Part shown: positions 18,826 to 27,921 of the stretch, in pieces | How the letters are laid out: each line of letters opens with the position of its first letter | How positions within the stretch are numbered: position 1 is the first letter of the stretch | NCBI RefSeq assembly: GCF_014193425.1 | Contig: NZ_JACHZG010000001.1 | Location: 2,418,001 to 2,482,000 of the forward strand | Length of the DNA stretch: 64,000 nucleotides | Direction of reading: 5' to 3' | Source: Microlunatus antarcticus | Lineage (GTDB): Bacteria; Actinomycetota; Actinomycetes; Propionibacteriales; Propionibacteriaceae | Position numbers and translations under genes: made by a program | Notes under the pieces: model-generated | Database searches by the model: none | What the model saw: the letters and a program-made list of their open reading frames with translations, nothing else | What the model was told of the DNA's origin: nothing

Positions 18826-20162
18826 ACGCCCAGCTCGGGGGCGTCGAGGAAGCGGGCCGTGACGGCGTAGCCGTGCGCGGGCAGGTCCTCGGCCTCGGCG
18901 AACACCTCGACGTGGCGGGCGACGGCCGCAAGCGCCTCGCGGCTGTAGTCGACCACGTGCATCGCCTTGAGGAACGACTTCACGTTGAGCCCCGAGGAGT
19001 GGCAGGCGCACCCGCCGGTGGGCAGGACGTGCGTGCTGCCCGCGGTGTAGTCGCCGAGGGAGACGGGCGAGTACCGCCCCACGAAGACGGCCCCGGCGTT
19101 GGTGACGCGCGCGGCGACCGCGGCGGCGTCGGCGGTCTGGATCTCCAGGTGCTCCGTGGCGTACGCGTTGACCACCGCGAGGCCCTGCTCGAGGTCGTCG
19201 ACGAGGACGACGGCCGACTGCCGCCCGCTCATCGACGTCGTGATGCGCTCGCTGTGCTTGGTGGCGGCGACCTGGCCGGGCAGCGCCTCCTGCACGCGGT
19301 CGGCGAGCGCGGGCGAGTCGGTCACGAGGACCGCCGCCGCGAGCGGGTCGTGCTCGGACTGCGACACGAGGTCGGCGGCCACGAGCGCGGGGTCGGCCGT
19401 GTCGTCGGCCAGCACCATGATCTCGGTGGGGCCGGCCTCGGAGTCGATGCTGACGATCCCGCGCAGCAGCCGCTTGGCCGCCACGACGTAGATGTTGCCC
19501 GGGCCGGTGACCATGCTCACCGGCTCGCAGAGCCCGGGCACCCCGTACGCGAACATCGCCACGGCCTGCGCGCCGCCGACGGCGTACACCTCGTCGATCC
19601 CGAGCAGCCGGCAGACGGCGAGGATCGAGGGGTGCGGGAGCCCGCCGAACTCGCGCTGCGGCGGCGACGCGACCGCGATGGAGCGGCAGCCGGCGACCTG
19701 GGCGGGGACGACGTTCATGATCACGCTGGAGGCGAGCGGGGCGAGCCCGCCCGGCACGTAGAGCCCGACGCGCTCGATCGGGACCATCCGCTGGGTGACG
19801 CGGGCGCCGGGGGCGAGCTCGACGTCGACCGCGACCGGGCCGAGCTCGGCGGCGCAGACCTGCCGGCGCCGGGCGATGGACTCCTCGAACGCGGCGCGCA
19901 GGTCGTCGGCCAGACCGTCGACGGCGGCCGCCAGGGCCTCCTCCGGCACCCGGAACGACGCCGGGACGACCCGGTCGAACCGCTCGGAGTAGTCGCGCAG
20001 CGCGGCCTCGCCGCGAGCGGCGACGTCGTCGCACACGCCCCGCACCACGCCGAGGGCGGCCTCGACGTCGACGGCGGCGCGGGGGACCACGGTGCGGTAG
20101 TCGATCACGGCGTCGTCGGCTCCGCCGGTCAGCCGGCCGCGCAGGTCGATGGTCGCAAGCAC
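18822..20162 (-). CDS. hisD: Histidinol dehydrogenase HisD
   Basis: Zinc enzyme that oxidises L-histidinol to histidine in two NAD-dependent steps. The 446-residue product shows the NAD-binding and family signatures [21 protein letters not shown]-type zinc ligands ([11 protein letters not shown]), and the C-terminal [25 protein letters not shown] region. First gene of hisD-hisC-hisB-hisH. GTG start at 20162 is supported by a TAGACT element 7 nt upstream. Confidence 0.97.
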   Translation of the reverse strand: MLATIDLRGRLTGGADDAVIDYRTVVPRAAVDVEAALGVVRGVCDDVAARGEAALRDYSERFDRVVPASFRVPEEALAAAVDGLADDLRAAFEESIARRRQVCAAELGPVAVDVELAPGARVTQRMVPIERVGLYVPGGLAPLASSVIMNVVPAQVAGCRSIAVASPPQREFGGLPHPSILAVCRLLGIDEVYAVGGAQAVAMFAYGVPGLCEPVSMVTGPGNIYVVAAKRLLRGIVSIDSEAGPTEIMVLADDTADPALVAADLVSQSEHDPLAAAVLVTDSPALADRVQEALPGQVAATKHSERITTSMSGRQSAVVLVDDLEQGLAVVNAYATEHLEIQTADAAAVAARVTNAGAVFVGRYSPVSLGDYTAGSTHVLPTGGCACHSSGLNVKSFLKAMHVVDYSREALAAVARHVEVFAEAEDLPAHGYAVTARFLDAPELGV

Positions 20163-20169
20163 GGGCGCG

Positions 20170-20175
20170 AGTCTA
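20170..20175 (-). promoter_or_regulatory. Leaderless-type -10 element (TAGACT) for hisD
   Basis: Minus-strand TAGACT, 7-nt spacer, then the hisD GTG. It faces away from the azlC promoter 36 nt further on, making a compact divergent promoter pair. Confidence 0.6.
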
Positions 20176-20210
20176 GGCGGGCGGCGTCGCCCGGCCCGCG
20201 GCGTTTCTCA

Positions 20211-20216
20211 TAGGGT
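20211..20216 (+). promoter_or_regulatory. Leaderless-type -10 element (TAGGGT) for azlC
   Basis: TAGGGT, then 7 nt (CCGCTGC), then the GTG at 20224. No Shine-Dalgarno sequence precedes this GTG, so a leaderless transcript is the simplest reading. Confidence 0.6.
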
Positions 20217-20223
20217 CCGCTGC

Positions 20224-20931
20224 GTGCCACCCTCCCCGGAACGTCCCGCGATCATCCGCTCCGCGGTCGGGATCGGGGTGTACGCCGCCGCGTTCGGCGC
20301 GACCTTCGGGGCCGTCGCCGTGGCCGCCGGGCTCAGCGTCGGGCAGGCGCAGGTCCTCAGCCTGGTCCTCTTCTCCGGAGCGTCGCAGCTCGCGTTCTCC
20401 GGCGTGGTCGGGGCGGGCGGCTCGGCCTGGACGGCGCTCGGGCCGACGCTGCTGCTGGCCCTGCGGAACGGCTTCTACGGCGTGACGCTCGCGCCGGTCC
20501 TCGAGGCCCGGGGCCTGCGGCGGCTCGTGACGGCCCACTTCGTGATCGACGAGACGACGGCCATGTCGACCGCGCAGCCGGCGCGGCGCGAGCAGCGGCT
20601 GGCCTTCTGGTGGACGGCGCTCGTGCTCTTCGCCTGCTGGAACGTGGGCACGTTCCTCGGGGCGCTGCTGGGCTCGGCCGTCGACACCGACGCGTTCGGT
20701 CTCGATGCGGCCGGGCCGGCCGTCTTCCTGGCGCTGGTCTGGCCGGCCTTCCGCCAGGTGCGCGCCCGCTGGGTCGGGCTGGCCGGGGCCGCGATCGCCG
20801 TGGCGCTCGTGCCGCTGGCGCCGAGCGGGGTGCCGGTGCTCGCCGCCGCGGTGGCGGCCGTGGTCGGCGGCCTGCTGCCCCGTCGCGACGCGGAGCCCGG
20901 GTCGACGGGCGCCGAGGGAGGCCTCGCGTGA
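20224..20931 (+). CDS. azlC: AzlC family branched-chain amino acid exporter, large subunit
   Basis: 235 residues, largely hydrophobic. The N-terminal GIGVYAAAFGATFGAVAVAAGLS, LFSGASQLAF and LLALRNGFYG motifs are characteristic of AzlC/YgaZ, which exports branched-chain amino acids with AzlD/YgaH. About seven membrane segments. The GTG at 20224 is preferred over earlier in-frame codons because of the TAGGGT element. The following azlD GTG overlaps its stop by 4 nt. Confidence 0.88.
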   Translation: MPPSPERPAIIRSAVGIGVYAAAFGATFGAVAVAAGLSVGQAQVLSLVLFSGASQLAFSGVVGAGGSAWTALGPTLLLALRNGFYGVTLAPVLEARGLRRLVTAHFVIDETTAMSTAQPARREQRLAFWWTALVLFACWNVGTFLGALLGSAVDTDAFGLDAAGPAVFLALVWPAFRQVRARWVGLAGAAIAVALVPLAPSGVPVLAAAVAAVVGGLLPRRDAEPGSTGAEGGLA

Positions 20932-21251
20932 ACCTCTGGGTGCCGGTGCTCGTCGCCTGCGTCGGCTCGTACCTGATCAAGCTCGCCGGGCTGTCGCTCC
21001 CCTCGTCGGTCCTCGCGGAGCCGCGGGTGCAGCGGGTGACGACGCTCCTGCCGGTGGCGATGCTCTCGGCGCTGGTGTGCGTGCAGCTCGTGGACGGCGG
21101 CGGGGGCACGTACGCGCTCGACTGGCGCGTCGTCGCCGGCGTCGGGGCCGGCGCGGTCGCGCTGCTGCTGCGTCGCGGCTTCCTGGTCGTCTTCGTCGTG
21201 GCCGTCGCCGTCACCGCCCTGCTGCGGCTCCTCGTGCCCGCGGGAGGATGA
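20928..21251 (+). CDS. azlD: AzlD family branched-chain amino acid exporter, small subunit
   Basis: 107 residues with about four membrane helices; VACVGSYLIKLAGLSLPSSV near 9-28 and LLPVAMLSALVCVQ are typical AzlD features. GTG start within the azlC stop (GTGA). Acts as the obligate partner of AzlC. Confidence 0.85.
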   Translation: MNLWVPVLVACVGSYLIKLAGLSLPSSVLAEPRVQRVTTLLPVAMLSALVCVQLVDGGGGTYALDWRVVAGVGAGAVALLLRRGFLVVFVVAVAVTALLRLLVPAGG

Positions 21252-21255
21252 CCCC

Positions 21256-21768
21256 GTGGCCCGGCGACGCGACGCGCAGCAGAACACCTCCGGCGGCACC
21301 CCCGCCACCGCGGCGCTGACCCGCGCCGGCGTGGCCTTCACGCTCCACCCGTACGAGCACGTGGACGGCGAGCGGCACTTCGGGGACGAGGCGACGGCTG
21401 CGCTGGGGCTGGACCCGGCCCGGGTGTTCAAGACCCTGGTCGCCGACCTCGGCGGCGAGCGGAGCGCCCTGGCGGTGGCCGTCGTGCCCGTGGCCCGCCA
21501 GCTCGACCTCAAGGCCTTCGCCGGGGCCCTCGGTGCCAAGAAGGCGGCGATGGCCGACGCGGTGGCGGCGCAGCGGTCCAGCGGCTACGTGCTCGGCGGC
21601 ATCTCCCCGCTCGGGCAGCGCACGGCACTCCCGACCGTGGTCGACGCGACCGCGCTCACCTTCCCGACCGTGTTCGTGTCGGCGGGCCGGCGGGGCCTGC
21701 AGGTCGAGCTGTCCCCCGCAGACCTGGTCGCCGTGACCAGGGCCCAGGTCGCGGCCGTCGGTCACTGA
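21256..21768 (+). CDS. ybaK: YbaK-type Cys-tRNA(Pro) deacylase
   Basis: 170-residue trans-editing enzyme that hydrolyses Cys mischarged on tRNA-Pro. Visible family features: TPATAALTRAGVAFTLHPYEH near 14-34, VFKTLVADL, the conserved lysine in GAKKAAMAD, and SGYVLGGISPLGQ. GTG at 21256 has GGAGG 8 nt upstream. It follows azlD by 4 nt, so it belongs to that operon. Its 3' end overlaps the converging next gene by 7 bp. Confidence 0.9.
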   Translation: MARRRDAQQNTSGGTPATAALTRAGVAFTLHPYEHVDGERHFGDEATAALGLDPARVFKTLVADLGGERSALAVAVVPVARQLDLKAFAGALGAKKAAMADAVAAQRSSGYVLGGISPLGQRTALPTVVDATALTFPTVFVSAGRRGLQVELSPADLVAVTRAQVAAVGH

Positions 21769-22340
21769 GTGGCGTCGGCCTCGTCGACCGGGTCGAGCTC
21801 GTCCACCTCGGGGTCGCGACCGAGCGACGAGCCGAGCAGCACCGGGACGACCGCGAAGAGCGGCCACACCGCCAGCGCGGCCCTCGCCCGGACCGTGAGG
21901 TCGACCGGGACCACGTCCCCCGGCTGCGCGGCGGCGAGGCGGACGGCGAAGGAGCCGGGCACGATCCGGTAGCCGACCGTCCAGCACAGCGCGCCGGCGG
22001 CCGCGCCGACGACGGCGACGAGGACGACGACGAGCCAGCCGGACCGCCCGAACCAGCGCCAGGCGAGGACGCCGACGACCAGACCCACGACGACGCCGCA
22101 CACCACGAACGACGCGTCCGCGGCGATGTAGCCCGCGAGGCCGCGTTCCGTCGTCGAGGCACCGCCGCCGTCCACCACGCGGAACGTGGGCAGGTCGGTC
22201 ACCAACCACCACACGACCCCGCTCAGCGCGCCGAGGCCGAGCCCCAGGGCGACGAACAGCCCGACGCGTCGGGCGTCCGGCCACCGGCGGGTGGTCGGGA
22301 CGTCGGTCGGCGGCAGCGTGGTCTGGGCCGGGTCGGTCAT
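21762..22340 (-). CDS. Actinobacterial membrane protein (DUF2567-like)
   Basis: 192 residues with about four membrane helices (28-50, 76-97, 104-125 and 156-172), a Pro/Thr-rich start and an acidic C-terminal tail. The extracytoplasmic stretch between helices 1 and 2 and the pattern GGASTTERGLAGYIAADASFVVCG resemble DUF2567 proteins, but I hold that label loosely. It is encoded 10 nt upstream of dnaE's 3' end side on the same strand, transcribed toward the azlCD-ybaK operon and overlapping ybaK tail to tail by 7 bp. Function unknown. Confidence 0.65.
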   Translation of the reverse strand: MTDPAQTTLPPTDVPTTRRWPDARRVGLFVALGLGLGALSGVVWWLVTDLPTFRVVDGGGASTTERGLAGYIAADASFVVCGVVVGLVVGVLAWRWFGRSGWLVVVLVAVVGAAAGALCWTVGYRIVPGSFAVRLAAAQPGDVVPVDLTVRARAALAVWPLFAVVPVLLGSSLGRDPEVDELDPVDEADATQ

Positions 22341-22350
22341 GGGCGGGTGG

Positions 22351-25300
22351 TCAGGACGCGAGGCAGGACGGGCCGAGGAGGGCCTTGAGATCGGCCATCA
22401 GCGGGGGCGACGGGCTGACGCTCAGCCCCGAGTCGAGCCGCATCAGCGTCGAGCGGCCCGAGCTCTGCAGCCGCAGCCGCACCTCGGTGGTGCCCGGGTA
22501 CTGCGCGAGCACGTCCCGCAGCTGCGCCACCACCGGCGGGGTGCAGCGGACGGCCGGCAGCGAGATGACGACGGGCCCGGTCGGGCCCTCGCTCACGTCG
22601 GGCAGGGTCAGCTCGGTGGCGTTGAGCGAGACCGCGTCGTCGTCGGACTTGATCCGGCCCTTGACCCGCACGACGACGTCCGTGGCCAGGACGGTCGACA
22701 CCAGGTCGTACGCCTTGGGGAAGAGCAGGACCTCGATCGAGGCCTCGAGGTCCTCGACGGTGACGACCGCCCAGAGGTCGCCGCGCTTGGTCGTCTTGCG
22801 GTTGACGTTGGTGATCATCCCGGCGATCGTCACCTGGCCCTCGCGGGGGCCGTCGTCGCCGAGCAGCTCGCCGATGCTGATGTCGCGCTCGAGGCTCAGG
22901 ATGTGCTCGAGGCCGAGCAGCGGGTGGTCGCTGACGTACAGGCCGAGCATCTCCCGCTCGAAGGCGAGCTTGGTCCGCTTGTCCCACTCCGGCAGGTCCG
23001 GCACCGTCCCGGACAGGTGCGCCGCCCCGCTGTCCGACTCGTCGAAGCCGAAGTCGAAGGAGTCCTGGCCGCGCGCCGAGTTCCGCTTGAGGTCGAGCAC
23101 GCCGTCGACCGCGGACTCGTACACGCTCATCAGCGCCCTGCGGGTGTGACCCATCGAGTCGAACGCCCCGGCCTTGACCAGCGACTCGATGAGCCGCTTG
23201 TTGCAGACCACGAGGTCGGCCTGGTCCAGGAACGAGTAGAAGTCGGGCGCCTTGCCGGTCTCGGTGCGCGCCACGACGACCTTGTCCACCGCGTTGGCGC
23301 CCACGTTGCGGACCGCGGTCAGGCCGAAGCGGATGTCGCTCCCGACCGGGGTGAAGTTGGCCTCGGACTCGTTGACGTCGGGCGGCAGGACCTGGATCCC
23401 CATCCGGCGGCACTCGCCCAGGTAGATGGCCATCTTGTCCTTGTCGTCCCCGACCGAGGTCAGGAGCGCGGCCATGAACTCGGCCCGGAAGTTGGCCTTG
23501 AGGTAGGCGGTCCAGTAGGAGACGAGCCCGTACGCCGCCGTGTGCGCCTTGTTGAAGGCGTAGTCGGAGAAGGGGACGAGGACGTCCCAGAGCGCCTTGG
23601 TCGCGGCGGCGGAGTAGCCGTTCTTGGCCATGCCGGCCGAGAACGGCTTGTACTCGGCGTCGAGGATCTCCTTCTTCTTCTTGCCCATCGCGCGCCGCAG
23701 GAGGTCGGCCTGCCCGAGCGTGTAGCCGGCGACCTTCTGCGCGGTCGCCATCACCTGCTCCTGGTAGACGATCAGCCCGTGCGTCGTCCCGAGGATCTCG
23801 GAGAGCGGCTCCTCCAGCTCCGGGTGGATCGGCGTGATGTCCTGGCGGCCGTTCTTGCGCAGGGCGTAGTTCGTGTGGCTGTCCACGCCCATCGGCCCGG
23901 GGCGGTAGAGCGCGAGGACGGCGGAGATGTCCTCGAAGTTGTCCGGCCGCATCAGCCGCAGCAGCGACCGCATCGGCCCGCCGTCGAGCTGGAACACCCC
24001 GAGCGTGTCGCCGTGGCCCAGCAGCGCGTACGTCGCGGGGTCGTCGAGCATGAGGTCCTCGAGCACGAGGTCGATGCCGCGGTTGAGCTTGATGTTCTTG
24101 ACCGCGTCGTCGAGCACCGTGAGGTTGCGGAGCCCGAGGAAGTCCATCTTGATCAGGCCCAGCGACTCGCACGTCGGGTAGTCGAACTGGGTGATGATCG
24201 CGCCGTCCTGCTCCCGGCGCATGATCGGGATGATGTTGATCAGCGGTTCGCTGCTCATGATCACGCCGGCGGCGTGCACGCCCCACTGGCGCTTCAGGCC
24301 CTCGAGGTCGCGGGCGGTGTCGACGACCTTCTGCACGTCGGCGTCGGACTCGTACAGCGCGCGGAACTCGCCGCCCTCGCCGTAGCGCGCGTGCTCCTTG
24401 TCGAAGAGCTTGCCCAGCGGGACGTCCTTGCCCATCACGGGCGGCGGCATCGCCTTGGTGAGGCGCTCCCCCATCCCGAACGGGTAGCCGAGCACGCGGG
24501 AGGCGTCCTTGACCGCCTGCTTGGCCTTGATCGTGCCGTAGGTGACGATCTGGCTGACCCGGTCCTCGCCGTACTTCTGCGTGACGTAGCGGATCACCTC
24601 GCCGCGGCGACGCTCGTCGAAGTCGATGTCGAAGTCGGGCATCGAGACGCGGTCCGGGTTGAGGAAGCGCTCGAAGATCAGGCCGTGCCTGAGCGGGTCG
24701 AGGTCGGTGATCCGCATAGCGTACGCGGCCATCGACCCGGCACCCGACCCACGGCCCGGGCCGACGCGGATGCCGTTCTCCTTGGCCCAGTTGATGAAGT
24801 CGGCGACGACGAGGAAGTAGCCGGCGAAGCCCATCTGGGTGATGACGCCGGTCTCGAACTCGGCCTGGCGGCGCACGTCGTCCGGGATGCCGGTCGGGTA
24901 GCGGCGCCGCAGGCCCGTCTCGACCTCCTTGATGAACCAGGACGTCTCGTCCTCCCCCGGCGGGCAGGGGAAGCGCGGCATGTAGGTGCCGCTGCCCTCG
25001 GCGTACGAGATCTCGCAGCGCTCGGCGATGGCCAGCGTGTTGTCGCAGGCCTCCGGCACCTCGGCGAACAGCGCGCGCATCTCGGCCGCGGACTTGAGGT
25101 AGTAGCCGTCGCCGTCGAACTTGAACCGGTTGGCGTCGGCCATCGTCGAGCCGGACTGGACGCAGAGCAGGACCTCGTGGGCGGCGGCCTCGGCCTGGGT
25201 CGCGTAGTGCAGGTCGTTGGTCGCGACGAGCGGCAGGTGCAGGTCCTTCGCCAGCTTGAGCAGGTCCTGGCGGACGCGGTTCTCGATGGAGAGCCCGTGG

Positions 25301-25920
25301 TCCATCAGCTCGACGTAGTAGCTGTCGGCGCCGAAGATGTCGCGGAACTCGGCCGCGCTCTTGACCGCCTCGTCGTACTTGCCCAGGCGCAGGTAGGTCT
25401 GGACCTCCCCCGACGGGCAGCCCGTGGTGGCGATCAGGCCCTTGCCGTAGGTGTTCAGCAGCTCGCGGTCCACGCGCGGCTTGAAGTAGTAGCCCTCGAG
25501 CGAGGCGAGCGAGCCCATCCGGAAGAGGTTGTGCAGCCCGGCGGTCGACTCCGCCCACATCGTCATGTGCGTGAAGGCACCACCACCGGAGACGTCGTCG
25601 CCGTTCGCCGCGGCCTTGGCGTCGCCCCACCGGACCCGCTTGCGCTCGCTGCGGTGGGTCTTGGGCGTGACGTACGCCTCGAGCCCCACGATCGGCTTGA
25701 CGCCGGTGCCCTTGGACGCCTTGTGGAACTCGTAGGCCCCGAAGAGGTTGCCGTGGTCGGTGACGGCGATGGCCGGCATCCCCTGCTCCACGCACCCGGC
25801 GAAGAGGTCCGAGATCCGGGCGGCGCCGTCGAGCATGGAGTACTCGGAGTGCACGTGGAGGTGCACGAAGCTGTCGTTCGCCCGGGTGCTCGAGCGAGGA
25901 GAAAGGGTGCTGGTGCTCAT
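22351..25920 (-). CDS. dnaE: DNA polymerase III subunit alpha DnaE
   Basis: Replicative polymerase catalytic subunit, 1189 residues, the normal DnaE1 length. N-terminal PHP domain with HLHVHSEYSMLDG at about 20-32; polymerase palm with the catalytic PDFDIDFDERRR near 426-437; fingers (GVHAAGVIMSSEP, YRPGPM); then helix-hairpin-helix, an OB fold near 1000-1090 (GQVTIAGMITNVNRKTTKRGDLWAVVTVED), and a C-terminal tail-binding domain. The ATG at 25920 has a TAGGCT element 9 nt upstream. Confidence 0.98.
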   Translation of the reverse strand: MSTSTLSPRSSTRANDSFVHLHVHSEYSMLDGAARISDLFAGCVEQGMPAIAVTDHGNLFGAYEFHKASKGTGVKPIVGLEAYVTPKTHRSERKRVRWGDAKAAANGDDVSGGGAFTHMTMWAESTAGLHNLFRMGSLASLEGYYFKPRVDRELLNTYGKGLIATTGCPSGEVQTYLRLGKYDEAVKSAAEFRDIFGADSYYVELMDHGLSIENRVRQDLLKLAKDLHLPLVATNDLHYATQAEAAAHEVLLCVQSGSTMADANRFKFDGDGYYLKSAAEMRALFAEVPEACDNTLAIAERCEISYAEGSGTYMPRFPCPPGEDETSWFIKEVETGLRRRYPTGIPDDVRRQAEFETGVITQMGFAGYFLVVADFINWAKENGIRVGPGRGSGAGSMAAYAMRITDLDPLRHGLIFERFLNPDRVSMPDFDIDFDERRRGEVIRYVTQKYGEDRVSQIVTYGTIKAKQAVKDASRVLGYPFGMGERLTKAMPPPVMGKDVPLGKLFDKEHARYGEGGEFRALYESDADVQKVVDTARDLEGLKRQWGVHAAGVIMSSEPLINIIPIMRREQDGAIITQFDYPTCESLGLIKMDFLGLRNLTVLDDAVKNIKLNRGIDLVLEDLMLDDPATYALLGHGDTLGVFQLDGGPMRSLLRLMRPDNFEDISAVLALYRPGPMGVDSHTNYALRKNGRQDITPIHPELEEPLSEILGTTHGLIVYQEQVMATAQKVAGYTLGQADLLRRAMGKKKKEILDAEYKPFSAGMAKNGYSAAATKALWDVLVPFSDYAFNKAHTAAYGLVSYWTAYLKANFRAEFMAALLTSVGDDKDKMAIYLGECRRMGIQVLPPDVNESEANFTPVGSDIRFGLTAVRNVGANAVDKVVVARTETGKAPDFYSFLDQADLVVCNKRLIESLVKAGAFDSMGHTRRALMSVYESAVDGVLDLKRNSARGQDSFDFGFDESDSGAAHLSGTVPDLPEWDKRTKLAFEREMLGLYVSDHPLLGLEHILSLERDISIGELLGDDGPREGQVTIAGMITNVNRKTTKRGDLWAVVTVEDLEASIEVLLFPKAYDLVSTVLATDVVVRVKGRIKSDDDAVSLNATELTLPDVSEGPTGPVVISLPAVRCTPPVVAQLRDVLAQYPGTTEVRLRLQSSGRSTLMRLDSGLSVSPSPPLMADLKALLGPSCLAS

Positions 25921-25929
25921 CGGAGGACC

Positions 25930-25935
25930 AGCCTA
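25930..25935 (-). promoter_or_regulatory. -10 element (TAGGCT) for dnaE
   Basis: Minus-strand TAGGCT followed by 9 nt (which include GGTCCTCCG) and the dnaE ATG; transcript would be leaderless or nearly so. Confidence 0.5.
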
Positions 25936-25961
25936 AGCGCGTCCTCGGACAGCCCCGGACC

Positions 25962-26003
25962 ACGACGCGCCCGGCCCGCCGGGAGGCGGACCGGGCGCGT
26001 CGT
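25962..26003 (-). terminator. Strong terminator hairpin after the peptidase gene
   Basis: ACGACGCGCCCGG (25962-25974) pairs exactly with 25991-26003; five further pairs inside leave a GGGA tetraloop at 25981-25984. About 18 bp of stem, 23 nt past the stop at 26027. It insulates the peptidase gene from the dnaE promoter. Confidence 0.75.
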
Positions 26004-26026
26004 CCGAGGGCTGGTCAGAGCCCGTT

Positions 26027-27724
26027 TCAGCGCGGGAGAGCCGCCCGACGCAGGGCGGACAGCTCGGGCGAGCCGGCCCGCGCGGCCGCCCTGGCGGCCT
26101 GCTTGGCCTTGGCCGTCTTCGTGCCCGACGCCTCGGGCTCCGGCCGGGGCAGGGGCTTGCAGCTCACGTCGGCCCGCTTCCCCGACCTCCGCTTCGGCAG
26201 GTCGCCCGTCGCGAGGTAGGCGGCGATCCGGTCGTCCACGCACGCGTTGCCGTAGAGGGAGCCCGCGTGGGTGGTCCCACCGGGCTCGGCAATCAGCCGG
26301 GCCTTCGGAAACCGCTTGCGGACCTCGAGGCTGCCCGCGTACGGGGTCGCCGCGTCGAGCGTCTCGTTGACCATCAGCAGGCTCTTGACCTTCGAGCCGT
26401 CGATCTTCAGCTCCTTCTGCTGCTGGGCGGGCCAGTGCCGGCACGGCTCGTTGAACCAGGTGTTGGCCCAGGTCTCGTACGGCGCCGTGCGGAAGATGCG
26501 CCAGCTGTCGCGCTCCCACGTGCTCCACCGCTGCGGCCAGTCCTTGGTGTCGGTGCACTGGACGCCGAGGTAGACCGCGTAGCCGTTGTCGGCTTTTGGA
26601 TTGTCGGGGTCGTAGCCGCTGGCGTCGAGGTACGCGGCCTCGAGGGCCTTCACGTCGCCCTTGCGGACGAAGCCGGAGAACGTCGCCGCGAGATCGGTCC
26701 AGGTCGACTGGTAGTAACCGGCGTAGAGGAACGCGTCGACCCACTCGCTGCCGCCGAGGTCGCCGCCCTCGCCCTTGACCGGGTCGCGGTACAGCTTCTC
26801 CTCGGTGCGGTAGAAGAGCGAGCGGACAGCCTTCTCGGTCGTGCCGAGGTGATAGGTGCTGTCGTGCTCGGCGATCCAGCCGAACCAGATGTCGATGTTG
26901 ACGTCGAACGGCTGGTCCTGGTCGAGGTTGGCGTCGTACCAGATCTTGCGGGGGTCGACCGTGCCGTCGAAGACCACGCGGCGCAGGCGGGTCGGGTAGA
27001 GCGTTCCGTAGACCTGGCCGAGGTAGGTGCCGTACGAGAAGCCGTAGTAGTTGATCTTCTTCTGACCGAGCGCCTTGCGGATGCTCTCCATGTCCTTCGC
27101 CGAGTCGACCGTGGTCAGGTGGTCGAGGATCGGGCCGTTCTTCTTGGCGCACGCGTCGGTGTAGGCGTTGGTCTTGGCGAACCAGGCCTCGCTCAGCGCC
27201 GGGCTGGCGGGCACGTAGCGCGGCCGGTCGTAGCCCGCGAACTCGGGGTCGCACGAGACCGCGGGCTCGGAGTCGCCGACGCCGCGCGGGTCGAAGCCGA
27301 TCCAGTCGTAGCCGTCGCCCGCTCCGTCCGGGACGTACTGGCCGAGCGTCACCAGCCCGAGGCCGGACCCGCCCGGGCCGCCGGGGTTGACGAGCATGAC
27401 GCCCTGGTACTTCTTCGCCGTGTGGAGGACCCTCGAGACCGCGATCTTGATCTTCGTTCCGCCGGGGTGGGCGTAGTCGAGCGGCACGGTGACCTTCGCG
27501 CACTGCGCCTTGGCCTCCTTCAGCCCGTCGTCGGAGCAGGAGCCCCAGACGGGTGCCGCCGGCGTGTACGAGCCGGCCGCGGCCGAGCTGGCGGCGGCGG
27601 CCGCGGTCTTCGGGGCCGCACCGGCCACCGGTTCGGCCGCGGCGGAGGGGGCCAGCAGGGCACCCGACGCCAGCAGCGTGGCGAACGCCGCGCAGGCGGC
27701 CAGGGCGCGTGGGCGCAGGGTCAT
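26027..27724 (-). CDS. Secreted alpha/beta-hydrolase, tripeptidyl aminopeptidase (SlpD/SlpE) type
   Basis: 565 residues from the ATG at 27724. Signal peptide about 1-31 (hydrophobic 8-28, AAA cleavage region). The mature part is an alpha/beta-hydrolase with an oxyanion motif NPGGPGGSG near 98-106, nucleophile elbow GFSYGTYLG with Ser at about 226, catalytic Asp in VNETLDAATP, and His in PGGTTHAG, followed by the family's Cys-rich C-terminal substrate-binding domain (LYGNACVDDRIAAYL). Related Streptomyces enzymes release tripeptides from secreted proteins or peptides. The frame is open far upstream across the ABC exporter, which is chance in GC-rich DNA. Confidence 0.88.
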   Translation of the reverse strand: MTLRPRALAACAAFATLLASGALLAPSAAAEPVAGAAPKTAAAAASSAAAGSYTPAAPVWGSCSDDGLKEAKAQCAKVTVPLDYAHPGGTKIKIAVSRVLHTAKKYQGVMLVNPGGPGGSGLGLVTLGQYVPDGAGDGYDWIGFDPRGVGDSEPAVSCDPEFAGYDRPRYVPASPALSEAWFAKTNAYTDACAKKNGPILDHLTTVDSAKDMESIRKALGQKKINYYGFSYGTYLGQVYGTLYPTRLRRVVFDGTVDPRKIWYDANLDQDQPFDVNIDIWFGWIAEHDSTYHLGTTEKAVRSLFYRTEEKLYRDPVKGEGGDLGGSEWVDAFLYAGYYQSTWTDLAATFSGFVRKGDVKALEAAYLDASGYDPDNPKADNGYAVYLGVQCTDTKDWPQRWSTWERDSWRIFRTAPYETWANTWFNEPCRHWPAQQQKELKIDGSKVKSLLMVNETLDAATPYAGSLEVRKRFPKARLIAEPGGTTHAGSLYGNACVDDRIAAYLATGDLPKRRSGKRADVSCKPLPRPEPEASGTKTAKAKQAARAAARAGSPELSALRRAALPR

Positions 27725-27834
27725 GGAACTCGCTCTCGTGAGGGGGAAGGCGGAGCGAGCACACGTTTGCACGCAGGCGCGTCGCAGCGGTGGATCCTGC
27801 GCGTCACCCGCGTGGCGCGGCGCCAGAGCCACGC

Positions 27835-27894
27835 TGCGCCCCGCCGGCCACTTTGCGCCCGTTGCTACGGGCGCAGAGACGCTCACGGGGCGCA
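27835..27894 (-). terminator. Nested hairpin after the ABC exporter
   Basis: An inner stem TGCGCCCGT/ACGGGCGCA (27854-27862 and 27867-27875, TGCT loop) lies within an outer stem TGCGCCCCG/CGGGGCGCA (27835-27843 and 27886-27894). It is 28 nt past the exporter stop and ends before the peptidase gene, so a terminator is likely. The two stems share most of their sequence. Confidence 0.55.
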
Positions 27895-27921
27895 ATGTCG
27901 TGGCGCGGCCACGAGTCGAGA

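Noticed and set aside
22186-26370. A 1394-codon plus-strand open frame opposite dnaE.
   Set aside because: Same reasons: antisense shadow of dnaE with biased composition and no recognisable domain.
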